NCBI GenBank assembly: GCA_007644065.1
Contig: VJWN01000011.1
Span: 682,001 to 746,000, forward strand
DNA: 64,000 nt
Source of the DNA: Margaritispora aquatica
Lineage: Eukaryota; Ascomycota; Leotiomycetes; Helotiales; Discinellaceae
Direction of reading: 5' to 3'
Under the pieces are notes generated by a model. It did not search any database and was not told the DNA's origin. It saw only the letters and a program-made list of their open reading frames with translations. Both the position numbers and the translations under genes were made by a program. How positions within the stretch are numbered: position 1 is the stretch's first letter; each line of letters begins with the position of its first letter. Positions 33,250 to 44,950 of the stretch are shown piece after piece.

Positions 33250-35037
33250 ATGGAGAAGCAAAAGAGATCACCTGTTGAGCAACAAAAGCTTCTACAGCAA
33301 TTTCAAACTCTTGTGATCAAACATCATGAGCTATCGACAGGCTTGCAGATCGACGACTACACGACAGCCTGCGAGAAAGTTAACTGCAAATACAAGTCTT
33401 CCAAAGATAAAGTCTTGGCATCATTTGAGAATATGAAGATGGTACGCACTTCACATCTGTCATATATGCAGCAATTGAAATTTATTATAGGTTCATGAGC
33501 GGGATGCTTTGATTTTGAGTGAAGCCTTGGGCAGCGATAACGAAGAGTATGCAGACGACAATGCTTTGACTTCAATCGAAAAGAGCAGAGATCGAAAGCT
33601 CGAACTGGTGGCTGCTCGCAAGTCGAAATTACTTGCAGCGCAGTTGCAGATTTACTGTTACAAGAAGAAAGATGTTGTGGTCTCTATCTTGGTGAGTCCA
33701 ACGTATCATATTGGGGTTTATTTACTGATAATACTTAGAGCTCAGCCGCTGCAATCAACTCTATCCTTACGGAACTACAAGATGGAGATGGTGGCAAATC
33801 AGAACAGAGCTCAATCGCGGATGTCTATGTTAAGCCCGACACCTTGACTTTAGCTAAAGAAGTCCCGACCGAACTTTCCGACAAGTCTGCGCAGCTCAAG
33901 GAAGTATGTGATGTGATCGAGGAGGAAAAGCAACAGCCCATGCTCAACACCAATGATTTGTCGATTCTTCTTGAGCAGGCAAATACAAAAATTGCAAGCC
34001 TCGAGCAGGCAGCTGAGATCGCCAATACAAAGATTGAGTGCTTAAATGGCAGGCTAGTCAAGGCTGAACGAGCAGCCGAAAAAACAAGCTTAAAAGATGC
34101 CAACTTCAAGGACAAATCAATTGTTGCAGTTGCTGCCAAGGATGTGTCATCATCTTGTAAAGAGTCGATCAACTGCTCCTGCGCTCTTGACAAACAAGAA
34201 CTTGTTCACAAATTAGAACAATACGAAGCTTCACACGCTTGCAAGTCTAAGGAGTTTCAGGATAAGCAGAATGAAGTTAAAGCACTTGTTGAGGAGCTCG
34301 AGAAATTATCCCAAAAGTCCGTAAACCTAGAAGGACAATTGAGAGACGAGAAAATCAAGTATGGGAATTTCGAGGTTGCTCTGGACACCACAAACAAGAA
34401 GTTGAACGTCGAGCTCGAGAAGGAGAAAGATGATCACTTGGTTGCCAAGAAAAAGCTTGCAGACGTCCAAAGGAGGCAGAAATACGTCGATGCTCTTCTC
34501 GAAGTAGGGAGGGATGCCCGTAATGGTTTTATGGAGATGGTTGATCGTCATTTTGATATCGATAGAAGGTTTATCCCACTGCATGGAGGAAGCTCAGACA
34601 AGAATATCGTCGACATTCGAAATACCAGCGTCCACGACGGCAACATCCACGCAGATATAAGCCTGTATGCGTTGAGATATCGACAGGTAAGCGATGTCTC
34701 AAGATTCCAACGCGTCTATGGTGTAAGCTACAAAAACGCGGCCTATTTGCATTGTCGTACCTTTGTTGAGATCGCAAATCTGCATGGTACGATGTACAAA
34801 AATAAGGCCTGGACGCCATACAGTGTTGATAAAGCCGAAGAAATGATTTTCAAGAAGCTTTACGACGAGTGTATGGAGCTATGGGCGGTAGAGGTTAAAT
34901 TGAACATGGAAAAGGGCAACCCAGTAGTTTTTGATAACTTCAATGCTGACACGCAGGTAATGACCAAGATATGTGCTATGAAAATCAGCAAGACCAAATT
35001 TATGAATTTGGAGCGTGCAAGGCAGTTAACTCAGTAA
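33250..35037 (+). CDS. Family member H: largest intact coiled-coil paralogue
   Basis: Model join(33250..33441,33491..33691,33739..35037), 563 residues, the only member on the plus strand. Both introns (48-49 bases, GT-AG) restore the frame: ENMKM to VHERDAL, and VVSIL to SSAAAINS. The N-terminal 150 residues are charged helices. Coil follows at about 170-330 (LEQANTKIASLEQAAEIANTK; ELVHKLEQYEASH). The family domain is DALLEVGRDARNGF, then VDIRNTSVHDGNIHADISL (arginine and histidine kept), then FQRVYGVSY. A C-terminal region of about 110 residues follows (CRTFVEIANLHG, EEMIFKKLYDECMELW). All splice sites and frame are clean, so this is the best candidate for a working member. Function unknown. 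Confidence 0.78.
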
Positions 35038-38000
35038 GACCAGAAGACTACAGACATTGCGAATCGACGCTCTACAAGCAGCACAACTGAAAGTCTGTAG
35101 CAAAGCTAATTGCTTCCAAGGCTGGCTTCAGTATATCTCTTGCCAACCGGTCTCTTCTAGACCTATTGCGGATACAGTATGGTTCCACGAGAGCTGTTGA
35201 GGATGTCACTTACCCTAACGCCATGAGATGAGAGAGGTCATGCTCATCTCTGGCCTGGAGATCTGATAACAGACAATCGGCAGTCGGCGCATAGGAAAAT
35301 GATTTCTCAAACGCAAAACCATGTTCACCTCGAATTTTTTCGTGAACCGTGATCGAATCACCAACTACAAGTGTGGATATATTTTCCCCCGCTGTGCTTT
35401 GCATCTGTGTTGTATTTTGTTATGCTGGAAAGCCCTTGTAGGGAAATGTCAATTGGAAGTCCTATTTAGTCACATGACTCATCCCCCTTTACTGCCGAAT
35501 GCAGGTGAAGCGAGTAATTTGTGGAGAAAGCTAAGTTTGGCGGTTTACATCTCTTCCTCTGCGAACAGAATTTACATGTCAATCCTTAGTAGATTAAGAT
35601 TTAAAAAGAGTTCACATGTGTGAAGTCACGCCCTGAGTTACGAGAAGTGAAAATTCTCTTCGGAGTTCCGGCTGGCCCAAGAAAGTCAATTGAGATGGGA
35701 CATGCATTTGCTTAGCCAATCTTCTCAAAGACGTCTTGCAAAACTTTCAAACTTAGATACACACGAATGTCTCTACCACCCCCACGGCATGTCCCGTTAA
35801 TTTTCAATTCAGAAATGTCTTCCTCCCTCTTCACCGCCAAAGTTACACACATTCAACTCCCGACTTGCAGACTCGCCAGCCAAAATCCCCAATCAGCAAT
35901 TTTCTCTTCCACCTGACCATCAAAATCACATCGCATTGCATCGCATCCCACGTCCCACGCACTCGTTATCGCTTTCCAGCAACACGCATCCGCACCACGA
36001 GATAGATCGACGGTTACGTGCATGAAGCATTTCGGATTGCATACCGTGCATCGCAGAGCCAAAATTGACCATTCCCTTTTAATTGCGCTCTTGCGCCATC
36101 TCCCCTTGCACCCGCTCTCCCGCGCTCCACCTCTCCGAGATCCAGCGGGGCTCCCGCGCCGCCACGATTCTGCACTCTCCCTCTTGCGACGTGCAACAGG
36201 ATCTGGGAAAAAGCAAAGCACGGTCATGCAATCACATGATTGTCATCTTTCTTCGTTATTTCACTTCGTCTGTTGACCTGCACTTATGATGTTTATGTAC
36301 ACAAGCGAAATAGAAGGCTTGCATTCTCGTTTGCTGGGGTATGCAGCAAAATTTGTATCCTTGCGAGCAAAAAGCATTGGGGGCGTCACATGAAAACCAT
36401 CCCCATCTTTTCTGTTGCACATCTAGCCTCGGGTGCACTTCCCAGACCCGACTCGGCCGCGGATCTGTTGCACGTCTTGCCAAGCACTGCCCTCTCAACC
36501 CCAGGGTCGATCTGTGTCTTGCCTTTCTCGCTCTTTTCGTCTTGTAGTCCGATTTGCTCGTTTATCAATCCATACAGACTCACTACCGTATTTTCTCACA
36601 CCGCCTCTTCGGAGGCCCGATCTAGTGGATCGAGGAGCGGGACGGTGCAGTTAGGTGAAAATGATTGGACAGAGAGACATGTTGCCCGAGGTGAGGTGGG
36701 TTTTGTTGCATGTCGTGATTTGCGAGGACAACTTCGAGGATTTCAATTGTCATTCATTCAATAGACACGCTCTGGTCATGTGATTAGCTTTATTGTTGGA
36801 ATGTTAGAATTTCAAATGTTTGATTTAAACTCTCAAGATGCAAATTACATAGAGACTTCAAATTAAATTTCAGGAAAGCGGATTGTATCTAGGGTTGTTC
36901 AGAATACTTTTCTAGTGTTGCGTGTCTACCATATTGCACGATTCGTGGACTAGACTTATCATGTCAAGTGAGGAATGTGGAGGAGAATGAGAAACATGTT
37001 TAACACGTATTCCCTGGAGATCAAGATTTCACGAAGCCGACGAGTCATCTTGCACGGTTTAGCTTTAGTGAAAGCTTGAGCCTTCGATATTGGTAAAATT
37101 TCTAAATACCTACCCTAGCTTGTGAGGGCGAAAATTTTCACATGATGCCCAGCTCATTCCACTCCAGGTTTGATTCATGTTGCTAGAACATCTTCGGCGA
37201 AGCGATCAAGTTGATGCTGAGATCTTCACAGCCCAGACGCCACCTTTAAATCCTTGGAAGATGTTGCAGACAGGAGTTCTTATCGTTAAAATGAATACGC
37301 TTCTGCTTTGATGGTGATTTGTTTTCATGCTGCTTCCGGCTTGTTATCATTCGCAGTAGAATCGCTACTTAATTGGCCAGAATCTGCAGTGATTCTGCTA
37401 ATTTAATGTCATGGACGATACTTGGTTGTATTACTTGTACTCCTTGAAGTGGTACAGAAGTATAACGATGAGGGTACAAGCTCATCATAGTTCCCTCCGG
37501 ATGGCTTCCGTGATGAAGTTATGTCTACTCATGGGACATGAGCTTGCTCTCAAGGCCCTGTCATTTGGGTGATCGACCCTTTCAACGTTCCCTTGAACGA
37601 CCTCCGTGTGATGGATCGTTCTATACAACATAACATATTGGATATGTTACGTGTCGTGACCAAGTACTTGTACCCGGGAACTCGTACGGCTTTCATTTGG
37701 TACTCTCGCGATACTCGCGACAATGATGACCGAATATCGAAGTGCAACAAAAACATGGACGATACATCATGGCGCATACCAAAAGAAATAATAGTTGGTA
37801 CCTGGCCTTTATGATTTCCCAATCACGAGATGGTGTTGAAGCCTCCCAAAACTTGACTTGATCCCAGCATGCCAGCATACCAATCCAACGTGGTGGGAAG
37901 CGATCTCGAGTGGTCTCAAGTGGAGCATTCCATCTCCCAGCCACCAAAAAGGACGACGAACGGGGTCACCAACCTCCATCATTGTATAGGGAAATTAAGG

Positions 38001-38698
38001 TAGATATTAATCAGATTCTCTGGTCGCGCACGTAATTCTGGATTTTTCTTCTGTCCTCATATCGATCGTTTATTGAACATTCCCAAGAATAATCGATTGT
38101 TCTCATTCAGTTATTCAATATTCAATAAATCCAGCCAACACACCTCCAGTTCCAGTTCCAGGTCTAGGCCCCGCCAATCAAGATTGTCGATAAGGATAAA
38201 CCTCAACGATTGTCCCCGCGTTGCATATTTGGCACTATTTTCAGGGTCAATCGAAGCCAGAACCACACCGCTGGGTGTCTTGGACGAGCAGACGGAGAAG
38301 AACGAGAAAGACCGAGAGTAATTCTTCATCCGATACTCAGTGCTTTAGTTCATCCCGTGTGTTTCCTGTTACATAGATCCAGGCGTGACAGGAGAGGAGA
38401 GGAGAGGCGAGGCGCACAGGTCATCAAAATACACTTCCACACACACGTCAATCTGTGACACGCTATATCGAATTCAGCCGAATCCAGCCAGCTAAGCAAA
38501 GCCTAGCACAGTATACCCATCTCGATTCCTTTGTGGTCAAGGCATAAACAACTTGTACAGCTGGAGTTATCCCTCCTCCACCCTCCCGCACAGGACCACG
38601 AATTAGAGTGCGCATTCAACTCGAAACGGAAGGCACCACCGAGGAGGTTCATGCGTTAAGGAAGCACTTTTGAAGCACCCTCTCCCTCTTCCCCCAAG
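35038..38698. other. Gene-free region, 3.7 kb
   Basis: No convincing gene on either strand. The stretch 35820-36300 is C-rich on the plus strand with frames in several phases but no ATG-to-stop model that makes sense. 38040-38698 looks like a long leader/promoter of the next gene, with a GAGAGGAGAGG purine run near 38390-38413. A non-coding transcript cannot be excluded. Confidence 0.45.
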
Positions 38699-40543
38699 AT
38701 GCATTCCTCAGCTTCAACTTCCCTAGAATATCCTTCTACCAATATCGACATTACTGAGATCACCACGCTAAATCTGCCGGCACCGCGAGACCTAAGAATA
38801 CGAAACAACAATCACCACAGGAGAACACTATCATCAATACAAACGCAAGGGGTGGGAGAGAGCAGGAATTCGAGCTTACAGAAACTATGGGCCGAGGACT
38901 ACTACGAGAGTGAAGATAACGAGGGAGGAAAGATCTTTGATTCAGAACAATACGAAGCTCCTTCAGCTCATTCCGATTCCAATACACTCCCTTTCGCAGG
39001 AGGAGGCATACAAGGCGAATCATTTCCCAAGAGGCCTGCTCGAACCCACCAGCGATCACTCACTTCCTTACTGCCTTTCCGAAACTCAACCTCAAGGAGC
39101 CCAGAAAGAAAACACAACTTACCACTGGAAGTGGATTTCTTTATGCCGACCCTTACTGGAGACAAAGACGGCGTGATAAACGTCGCAGATAAATCGAAAG
39201 GAGGTATAGCTTCCTGGTTCTCAGGCACATCTGCTCCTGTACCAGTGGGCATTCCAGCCATTGACCCAGACACGATACCGGACTTCTCACCTACCATCAT
39301 GGCAAGCAGAGAGTCGAGTCCAGAACGAAACAAGCTGAAGAAAAAGCTCACGATTCCTATACCAGAAAGTCAAGCTCCATCCTCGAATACGCCTACAAGA
39401 ACAAATACAAGTGCGACATCGTCTAGGTTCGGCGCATTGTTTTCTGCAGCCAAAACATCCGCAAAACCCGCCAATACGATTCAGTTACCTGCTTCCCAAG
39501 TTGAAAATGATGAACTCCTTGGGGATCTTCTTTCAGCTCTATACCCTGGACAAGGATTAGAAGAAACATTTTCACCAGCCGCATACAAGAATCTTCAGAT
39601 GACTGCCGAGGGTACGATTCTGAAACTTCAAAACGCCTATAGGAAAAGCCTCTCTTCAATTCATGAGAGTAGATCTGATCGAGATACCTGTCTGGAAGAG
39701 AAAGAGGATTTGGAGCTTCAAGTGCAGGTTTACGAAAGAAAAATTGAAGCATTCCGAGTCGTAGAGGCCACTCAAAAAGATGAACTAGAGAAGAAAAATG
39801 CCATGCTCCAAGAGCTAGAGGAGCAGCTTGCGGCCGAAAAACAAGCACGGGCAGAAGAAAAAGAAATCCGAGAGAAATCTATCAATCTATTAAAAGCACA
39901 AGCTTCGTTTCATGATAGTTTAGAGCATAAAGATAGCTCGGAGCACAAACACTCTCGCATGACAAATCAATCGATTGACTCAACGAACGAGGATTTGGGT
40001 ATCTCTACTGCACGCAGCAATCGAGACTCTCGAGCTTCAGAGATGTCCGAAGGAAGCAATGTAGATTACGAGGAGTCGATATTTACTCGTCGCAGCAATA
40101 CGCCGGCATTGCAGACCACACGTTCATCTTCCATGACTTCCATGAGCGTGTCAGAATCTGTGCCGGAGATAGGTCAAGCGTCTCTAGCACGAGTGGTTCC
40201 CAATCCAAGTCAACATCCCACTGCCAACACACCTGCCTTCCTCCCACGCCCGAAAGCCATGCAGCAGAAAAGCACGTTCCAGAAACTCCTCTCAGGCATG
40301 TCAAACACGCCTAGTTCTCCACTAGGAAACGATTCAGGAGCGAGAGACATGTACGAGGATATTGGCATGGGCGTCGAGAATTGCAGTAACTGTCGCGGCC
40401 AAACAGCTAGCGTAGCGTGGGATTCCGTCGGCATGATGAGGGCTGAGAACATGGGCTTGAAAGAGAGGGTTGTAGAGCTTGAGGAGGCATGCGATGCGAG
40501 CGTCAAGATGGTGAGGAGGATTTTGGCTGGGGATGATGCCTAG
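38699..40543 (+). CDS. Serine-rich coiled-coil protein, conserved-looking hypothetical
   Basis: Single exon, 614 residues. The N-terminal 290 residues are low-complexity, rich in S/T/P with several SP/TP and RxxS sites (QRSLTSLLPFRNSTSRSPERK), as in phosphorylated cytoskeletal or polarity proteins. Coiled coil runs at about 320-410 (CLEEKEDLELQVQVYERKIEAF; EEQLAAEKQARAEEKEIREK). After another S/T-rich stretch comes a compact C-terminal module with CSNCRG, SVAWDSVGMMRAENMGLKERV and a final short coil. That module is the likely conserved core. I do not recognise the family. Not related to the coiled-coil cluster upstream: no IG-x2-(V/A)-R or AD-x-AL segment. Confidence 0.8.
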   Translation: MHSSASTSLEYPSTNIDITEITTLNLPAPRDLRIRNNNHHRRTLSSIQTQGVGESRNSSLQKLWAEDYYESEDNEGGKIFDSEQYEAPSAHSDSNTLPFAGGGIQGESFPKRPARTHQRSLTSLLPFRNSTSRSPERKHNLPLEVDFFMPTLTGDKDGVINVADKSKGGIASWFSGTSAPVPVGIPAIDPDTIPDFSPTIMASRESSPERNKLKKKLTIPIPESQAPSSNTPTRTNTSATSSRFGALFSAAKTSAKPANTIQLPASQVENDELLGDLLSALYPGQGLEETFSPAAYKNLQMTAEGTILKLQNAYRKSLSSIHESRSDRDTCLEEKEDLELQVQVYERKIEAFRVVEATQKDELEKKNAMLQELEEQLAAEKQARAEEKEIREKSINLLKAQASFHDSLEHKDSSEHKHSRMTNQSIDSTNEDLGISTARSNRDSRASEMSEGSNVDYEESIFTRRSNTPALQTTRSSSMTSMSVSESVPEIGQASLARVVPNPSQHPTANTPAFLPRPKAMQQKSTFQKLLSGMSNTPSSPLGNDSGARDMYEDIGMGVENCSNCRGQTASVAWDSVGMMRAENMGLKERVVELEEACDASVKMVRRILAGDDA

Positions 40544-41481
40544 ATGAGGAGACCAGAAACTATTTGAGTGGGGGAAGAAACTGTACAAAGTCTACGGAAT
40601 GATTGAAGGGAATTGGCATACAGAGGAGTAAAGAGGACAGCTGATTTTTACATATACCCATTTGCATTTTGTATTTCACGGAGAACAAACAAGGAGCAGG
40701 GGGGAATGGATGAGAGAGGGGAAATTGATACTGTTACCTATATAGCAACAGCGTTTTGGTTATGTTGCATTGTCTTTGATGCCAGGGCATGGTATAGCAT
40801 GGCATGGAAGGTTGCTTAGATGGGAACTACCCGGTGCATTGCATTGCACTGCAAATTGGAGATAAGTGTACTTGTGGAGCAGTGTATGGTGGAGCAGAGT
40901 ATGGTTGAAATAGCATGCATGATGCTCTGGAGGCTCTGCAGTAGCGAGAAGCGTGTAGCGTGTAGCGTGTAGCTAGTAGGTGCTGAATGAATAAGAGGAG
41001 AGAAATTCATAATCAACATGGTTTCATTAGCATCGTATTCTTCGTGAGTTGTGGGCCGATTTTCACTGTCGGGATTTTGCAGGCATATGGAAGGTATTTG
41101 ACGTGTGAGATCGGAATTGTTAGATGTGCAAGTAAGTCTAAATGAATGTGTTCTGTTTTATGTGCACATTGATCACGAAAGCATATCGAAACATTGTTGC
41201 GGGTGGTGGAATGACAAGCCATCACGGCCTGCCATTCAAAAAGCATAATATCATTTTTCGTAGACCCGCCAATAATGGCAGGATCAAGATCAAGATCGCA
41301 CATCTAAATAATCCATCGCTTGCTTATATCGCATGGCATGGCATCGCTCGCTCGAAAGAACGTGGTGTCGGGTCTGCTGAGCTCCCCTTTACTACTTCCA
41401 CCTCGTGTGTTCTATCCTTATCTGCTACTACAACATTCAATGAAGAAGTCGCAGGAAGAGAAGGGGTAGGAGAGACACGAT
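40544..41481. other. Convergent intergenic region, 0.94 kb
   Basis: 3' flanks of the serine-rich gene and of HEM1. Contains a 7-base tandem repeat (AGCGTGT x3) near 40950-40971. No gene recognised. Confidence 0.5.
40950..40972. repeat. 7-bp tandem repeat AGCGTGT x3
   Basis: Three perfect units in the 3' flank of the serine-rich gene; simple repeat. Confidence 0.6.
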
Positions 41482-43375
41482 TTAAGAGGAGGCGCTCACA
41501 GCTGCAGCCGTAGCCTTGGTCTCTCTTTCGAGGAGAGCCTCCATGATTCCGACGGGCCCGCCAGCCTTAATCTCCTTCACAGCCTCAGTGACGCCTAGCT
41601 GGCTATCTGTCCAGAGGGGTTCGGGAGCCGCAAGGCCTTCCTCGCCGACGCCGATGAAGCCTCCCTCAGCGGCCCAGGCTGATGTGCGCTTGATTCCCAG
41701 CTCTGTCCAGACACTCTCCAGTGCGTCGACGAGATGGTCACGGAACTCACGCACGTGTCCAGGTGTAGGAGTGATACGTAGTCGCTCCTGGCCGACGGGG
41801 ACGGTGGGGTAGTTGATGCTTTGTACGTAGATTCCGTGGACGTCGAGGAGCATATCGGATGCCTTTTTGGCGAGCTCGGCGTTTCCGACCAGGACGGGGA
41901 TGATATGGGACGGATTCGGGATCACGGGGATATCTCGGGCCGCAAGGGAGTCTTTCACCGCACGGGTGTGGAGCTGTTGCAAACGGCGGTCACCCTGATA
42001 TTCCATCTGATATTCGATGGCGGTTTGTGCGCCGGCCATGGTAGCTGGTGGAAGAGAGGTGGTAAAGATGAATCCTGGGGCGAGGGAGCGGATTGTGTCA
42101 ACGAGCTTGGTGGAACCAGCTATGTAACCACCAACACAGCCATATGCTTTTCCTAATGTTCCAGTAATGATGTCGATGCGGTCCATGATGGTGCCAGAAG
42201 GACGTCCAGCAAGATGAGCTTCATAATCGAGATGTTCGGCGACTCCAGCACCATGTGGTCCGTACATGCCCACTGCATGTACTTCATCGAGAAAGGTGAT
42301 AGCACCATACTTGTCAGCAAGGTCACAGATGCCTTCAATTGGTCCAATACTGCCACACATAGAATAAACAGACTCAAATGCAATAATCTTTGGGACTTCT
42401 GCAGGAAGAGCCGCAAGTTTCGCCTCTAAATCAGCCAAGTCATTGTGTTTGAAGACGACTTTCTTGGCACCTGAGTGGCGTATTCCCTGAATCATAGAAG
42501 CATGATTACTAGAATCCGAAAGAATAACACAATCAGGAAGCTTGCTGCCCAGAGTAGCAAGTGTAGCATCATTGGCTACATAGCAAGAGCTGAATACCAA
42601 AGCCGCATCCTTGGCGTGAAGTTTGGCAATGGTGGCTTCAAGGCTCACCGCATGTTGATTGTGGCCTGAGATATTGCGAGTTCCACCTGCACCAGCTCCG
42701 TAGTTGTCTAAAGTATTGTGCATGGTCTTCAAGACTTGTGGGTTCTTTCCCATACCAAGGTAATCATTGGAGCACCAGACTGTGACTCTCTCGCTCTTGT
42801 TTGACATATGGGCGCGGGGAAATTCTTTAGCCAGACGATTGATGTTATTGAAGTAACGGTAGGACTTGTCCTTGTGCTTCTTGTCGAGTTCAGCATTATA
42901 GAATCCTTCATAGTCAAACTTGGCAGTGGCCTTTTGCTTGTGGGCAGCTGGCTGACGAGCTGGTTTGGCATTTTGGACGTATTGGGCTATATTTCTATTA
43001 GTGGGGTAAATTTTTCGAAAATGACTTCCACATACGTTTTTCACGTCCAAACAAGGTGTCCTCCACAGCACGAGCCTCACGAGTAGGGCTGGTATGCAAT
43101 TTGGCCTTTCCAGAGCTGACTTTGCCAGAGAAAGCCCTAATGGCACCGATGGCAGCAACGCCACCAAGTCCCACTTTGCTTGACTTTGCGGTCTGAACAG
43201 CGAGGGCTTTGCCCATGACGGGGCAGCGACGAGCAATGGTCTGCAGATTGGACATGCTGCCGCCGCCTGGAGAAGAGGGCTGGCGAGCTGATGTCGAGAG
43301 AGAACGAAGAGTCGCTGGAGAAGTCTTCATCAAGAATGGGCACATGGACTTCGATTGGCGAAGTACGGCGTCCAT
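41482..43375 (-). CDS. HEM1: 5-aminolevulinate synthase, mitochondrial
   Basis: Model complement(join(41482..42986,43036..43375)), 614 residues; the intron 42987-43035 (GTATGT...ATAG, CTAAT branch) joins GREK to PQYVQNAK. The N-terminal presequence is basic and carries two cysteine-proline heme regulatory motifs, MCPFLMK and RCPVMGKA, the known mode by which heme blocks import or activity of this enzyme. The alpha-oxoamine synthase core starts near FDYEGFYN and includes [10 protein letters not shown], the [12 protein letters not shown] glycine-rich loop, [12 protein letters not shown], and the PLP lysine at about 393 in GTLGKAYG. It condenses glycine and succinyl-CoA to 5-aminolevulinate, the first step of heme synthesis, in the mitochondrial matrix. 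Confidence 0.95.
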
Positions 43376-43680
43376 GGTGGGATAACTTGCGAGTCGCAAA
43401 GATATGGTCGCTTGGTTGAAAGGCAATGGGGGTTTTCTGTTCAGCAGTATATGGTGAAGACAGAAGAAAAGAATTGTGTTGAGAAAGTGAAAAAGAGTTG
43501 CGGATGCGGTCAGATTACCTTATGTATTTGCAGGTTCCACCAAATGCAAGCCTCGGATCGGTGGGAGAAGACATTTAGTGGGGATATTCTAGCCCCGTCT
43601 ACCCTGGAACCAAACTTTCTAGGGAGCGAGATCGCCGGCAATGCCCTGAAGGGTGTGCAAGCAACAATACCACTATTTCC

Positions 43681-43685
43681 ATTGG
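43681..43685 (-). promoter_or_regulatory. CCAAT box upstream of HEM1
   Basis: GTCCAATGG reads on the minus strand about 306 bases before the HEM1 start. Fungal hemA-type genes are known targets of the CCAAT-binding complex; the site itself is only five bases, so support is positional. Confidence 0.3.
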
Positions 43686-44930
43686 ACAATGTCATGTTGT
43701 AAGCACGTCGCTTTGCTATATTAGGAAGTAGATTCGACGCCTTCTCCAAGCCTCTGTCGCAAGAATCTTCCGCTGCGAGTTGGAAATAAGAGGCACTACC
43801 ACGACTACTACTTACTATTTACTACTCAATACTAACGAACGACGGACTTTCGTGAAAGCTGGGATCTAAACCTCACTATTTCCCAGCTGCCGGTTTTCGT
43901 CCTAAATTAAAATGTTTTCCTACACTCGTTTCAGTCGGGATCTGCTTACCCCACAATCTATCTATCACCGCCGTACCAAATCCCGAGGACAAGCAATGGA
44001 CTACTGACAACACGCCACTGATGATCCGACTACTGAAACACTGGACAGAACTGCCACTCCGTGTTATATCCGTACTCGCGTTTTGTGTAGTTCTGAAGAT
44101 ATATTGGCAATGGGTTTGCGCTTGGTTCTCAGCAGACTCAACAGAAAATACTTCGCCCATTATCTTCATGTTTGCGGAAAACACCAGTACCATATTTCAA
44201 TGGCCGATCATATGAGATAGTAAGTTCAGGAAAACTCAGAGCTTGAAGGATGAATGCGAAGAACGAAGCATTGCTGTACTGGAGATGGTTGGCTAACACA
44301 AATTTCGAAGAAAACGAAGAATAGGACATATTGTTAAGAGGATGGCACAACATTTAATCACAAGACCGCCAAGAGCACATCAAATTTATCGTTGGCAAAA
44401 TAGGACAGTCAACAAGGGGAGTGACAATCTTGGTTGTTCGAGTCATAGACCTCACAGACTTTCGTACTCGGACATCTCAGATTGTCTCGGGTAGCGTATT
44501 AATGTCCACTTCTCCGAGCACTCTGGAAACCGAGAACCATGGCCTGCCCTAGTTGCCGCCAAAAACTGCTAGTTGATCATTGTTAAATAAATCCTCACTA
44601 TTCAACGTGTCGAATGTGTAAAGTCGCTAAATTGAACACATCATTTACTCTGTGCCCGTACGCTAATGTGAAGCAAAACATTTCATGAGCTCTGATATAG
44701 TTTATTTGCATCTTCAACGCTCTTCCCATGACTTATTCCCATACATTCCAAATATAATGTAACGAAAACCCTTGACGTTTTCAGCAAATTCTCTTTTTTC
44801 TGATAGCATATGCTGACCTTCAGCATAATCCTGTTCCATATCCGCACGCAGCCAATAGAGCTCAGTAATGCTCCACTAACTACGCTGGGCTATATAGTGT
44901 CATCGCAATATTTCTAAGTTTCACAAGGTA

Positions 44931-44950
44931 GCTGCTGCTGCTGCTGCTGT
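44931..44950. repeat. CTG/CAG trinucleotide run
   Basis: About six to seven perfect CTG units in non-coding DNA, a simple microsatellite. Confidence 0.7.

Noticed and set aside
10408..35037. Identity of the coiled-coil family as SMC/Rad50 or myosin-tail proteins
   Set aside because: No Walker A/B motif, hinge or head domain; only the coil resembles those proteins, and the shared C-terminal domain does not.
35853..36227. Minus-strand 124-residue frame in the C-rich block
   Set aside because: Arginine/glycine-rich composition follows from the GC-rich stretch; no ATG context, domain or intron support.
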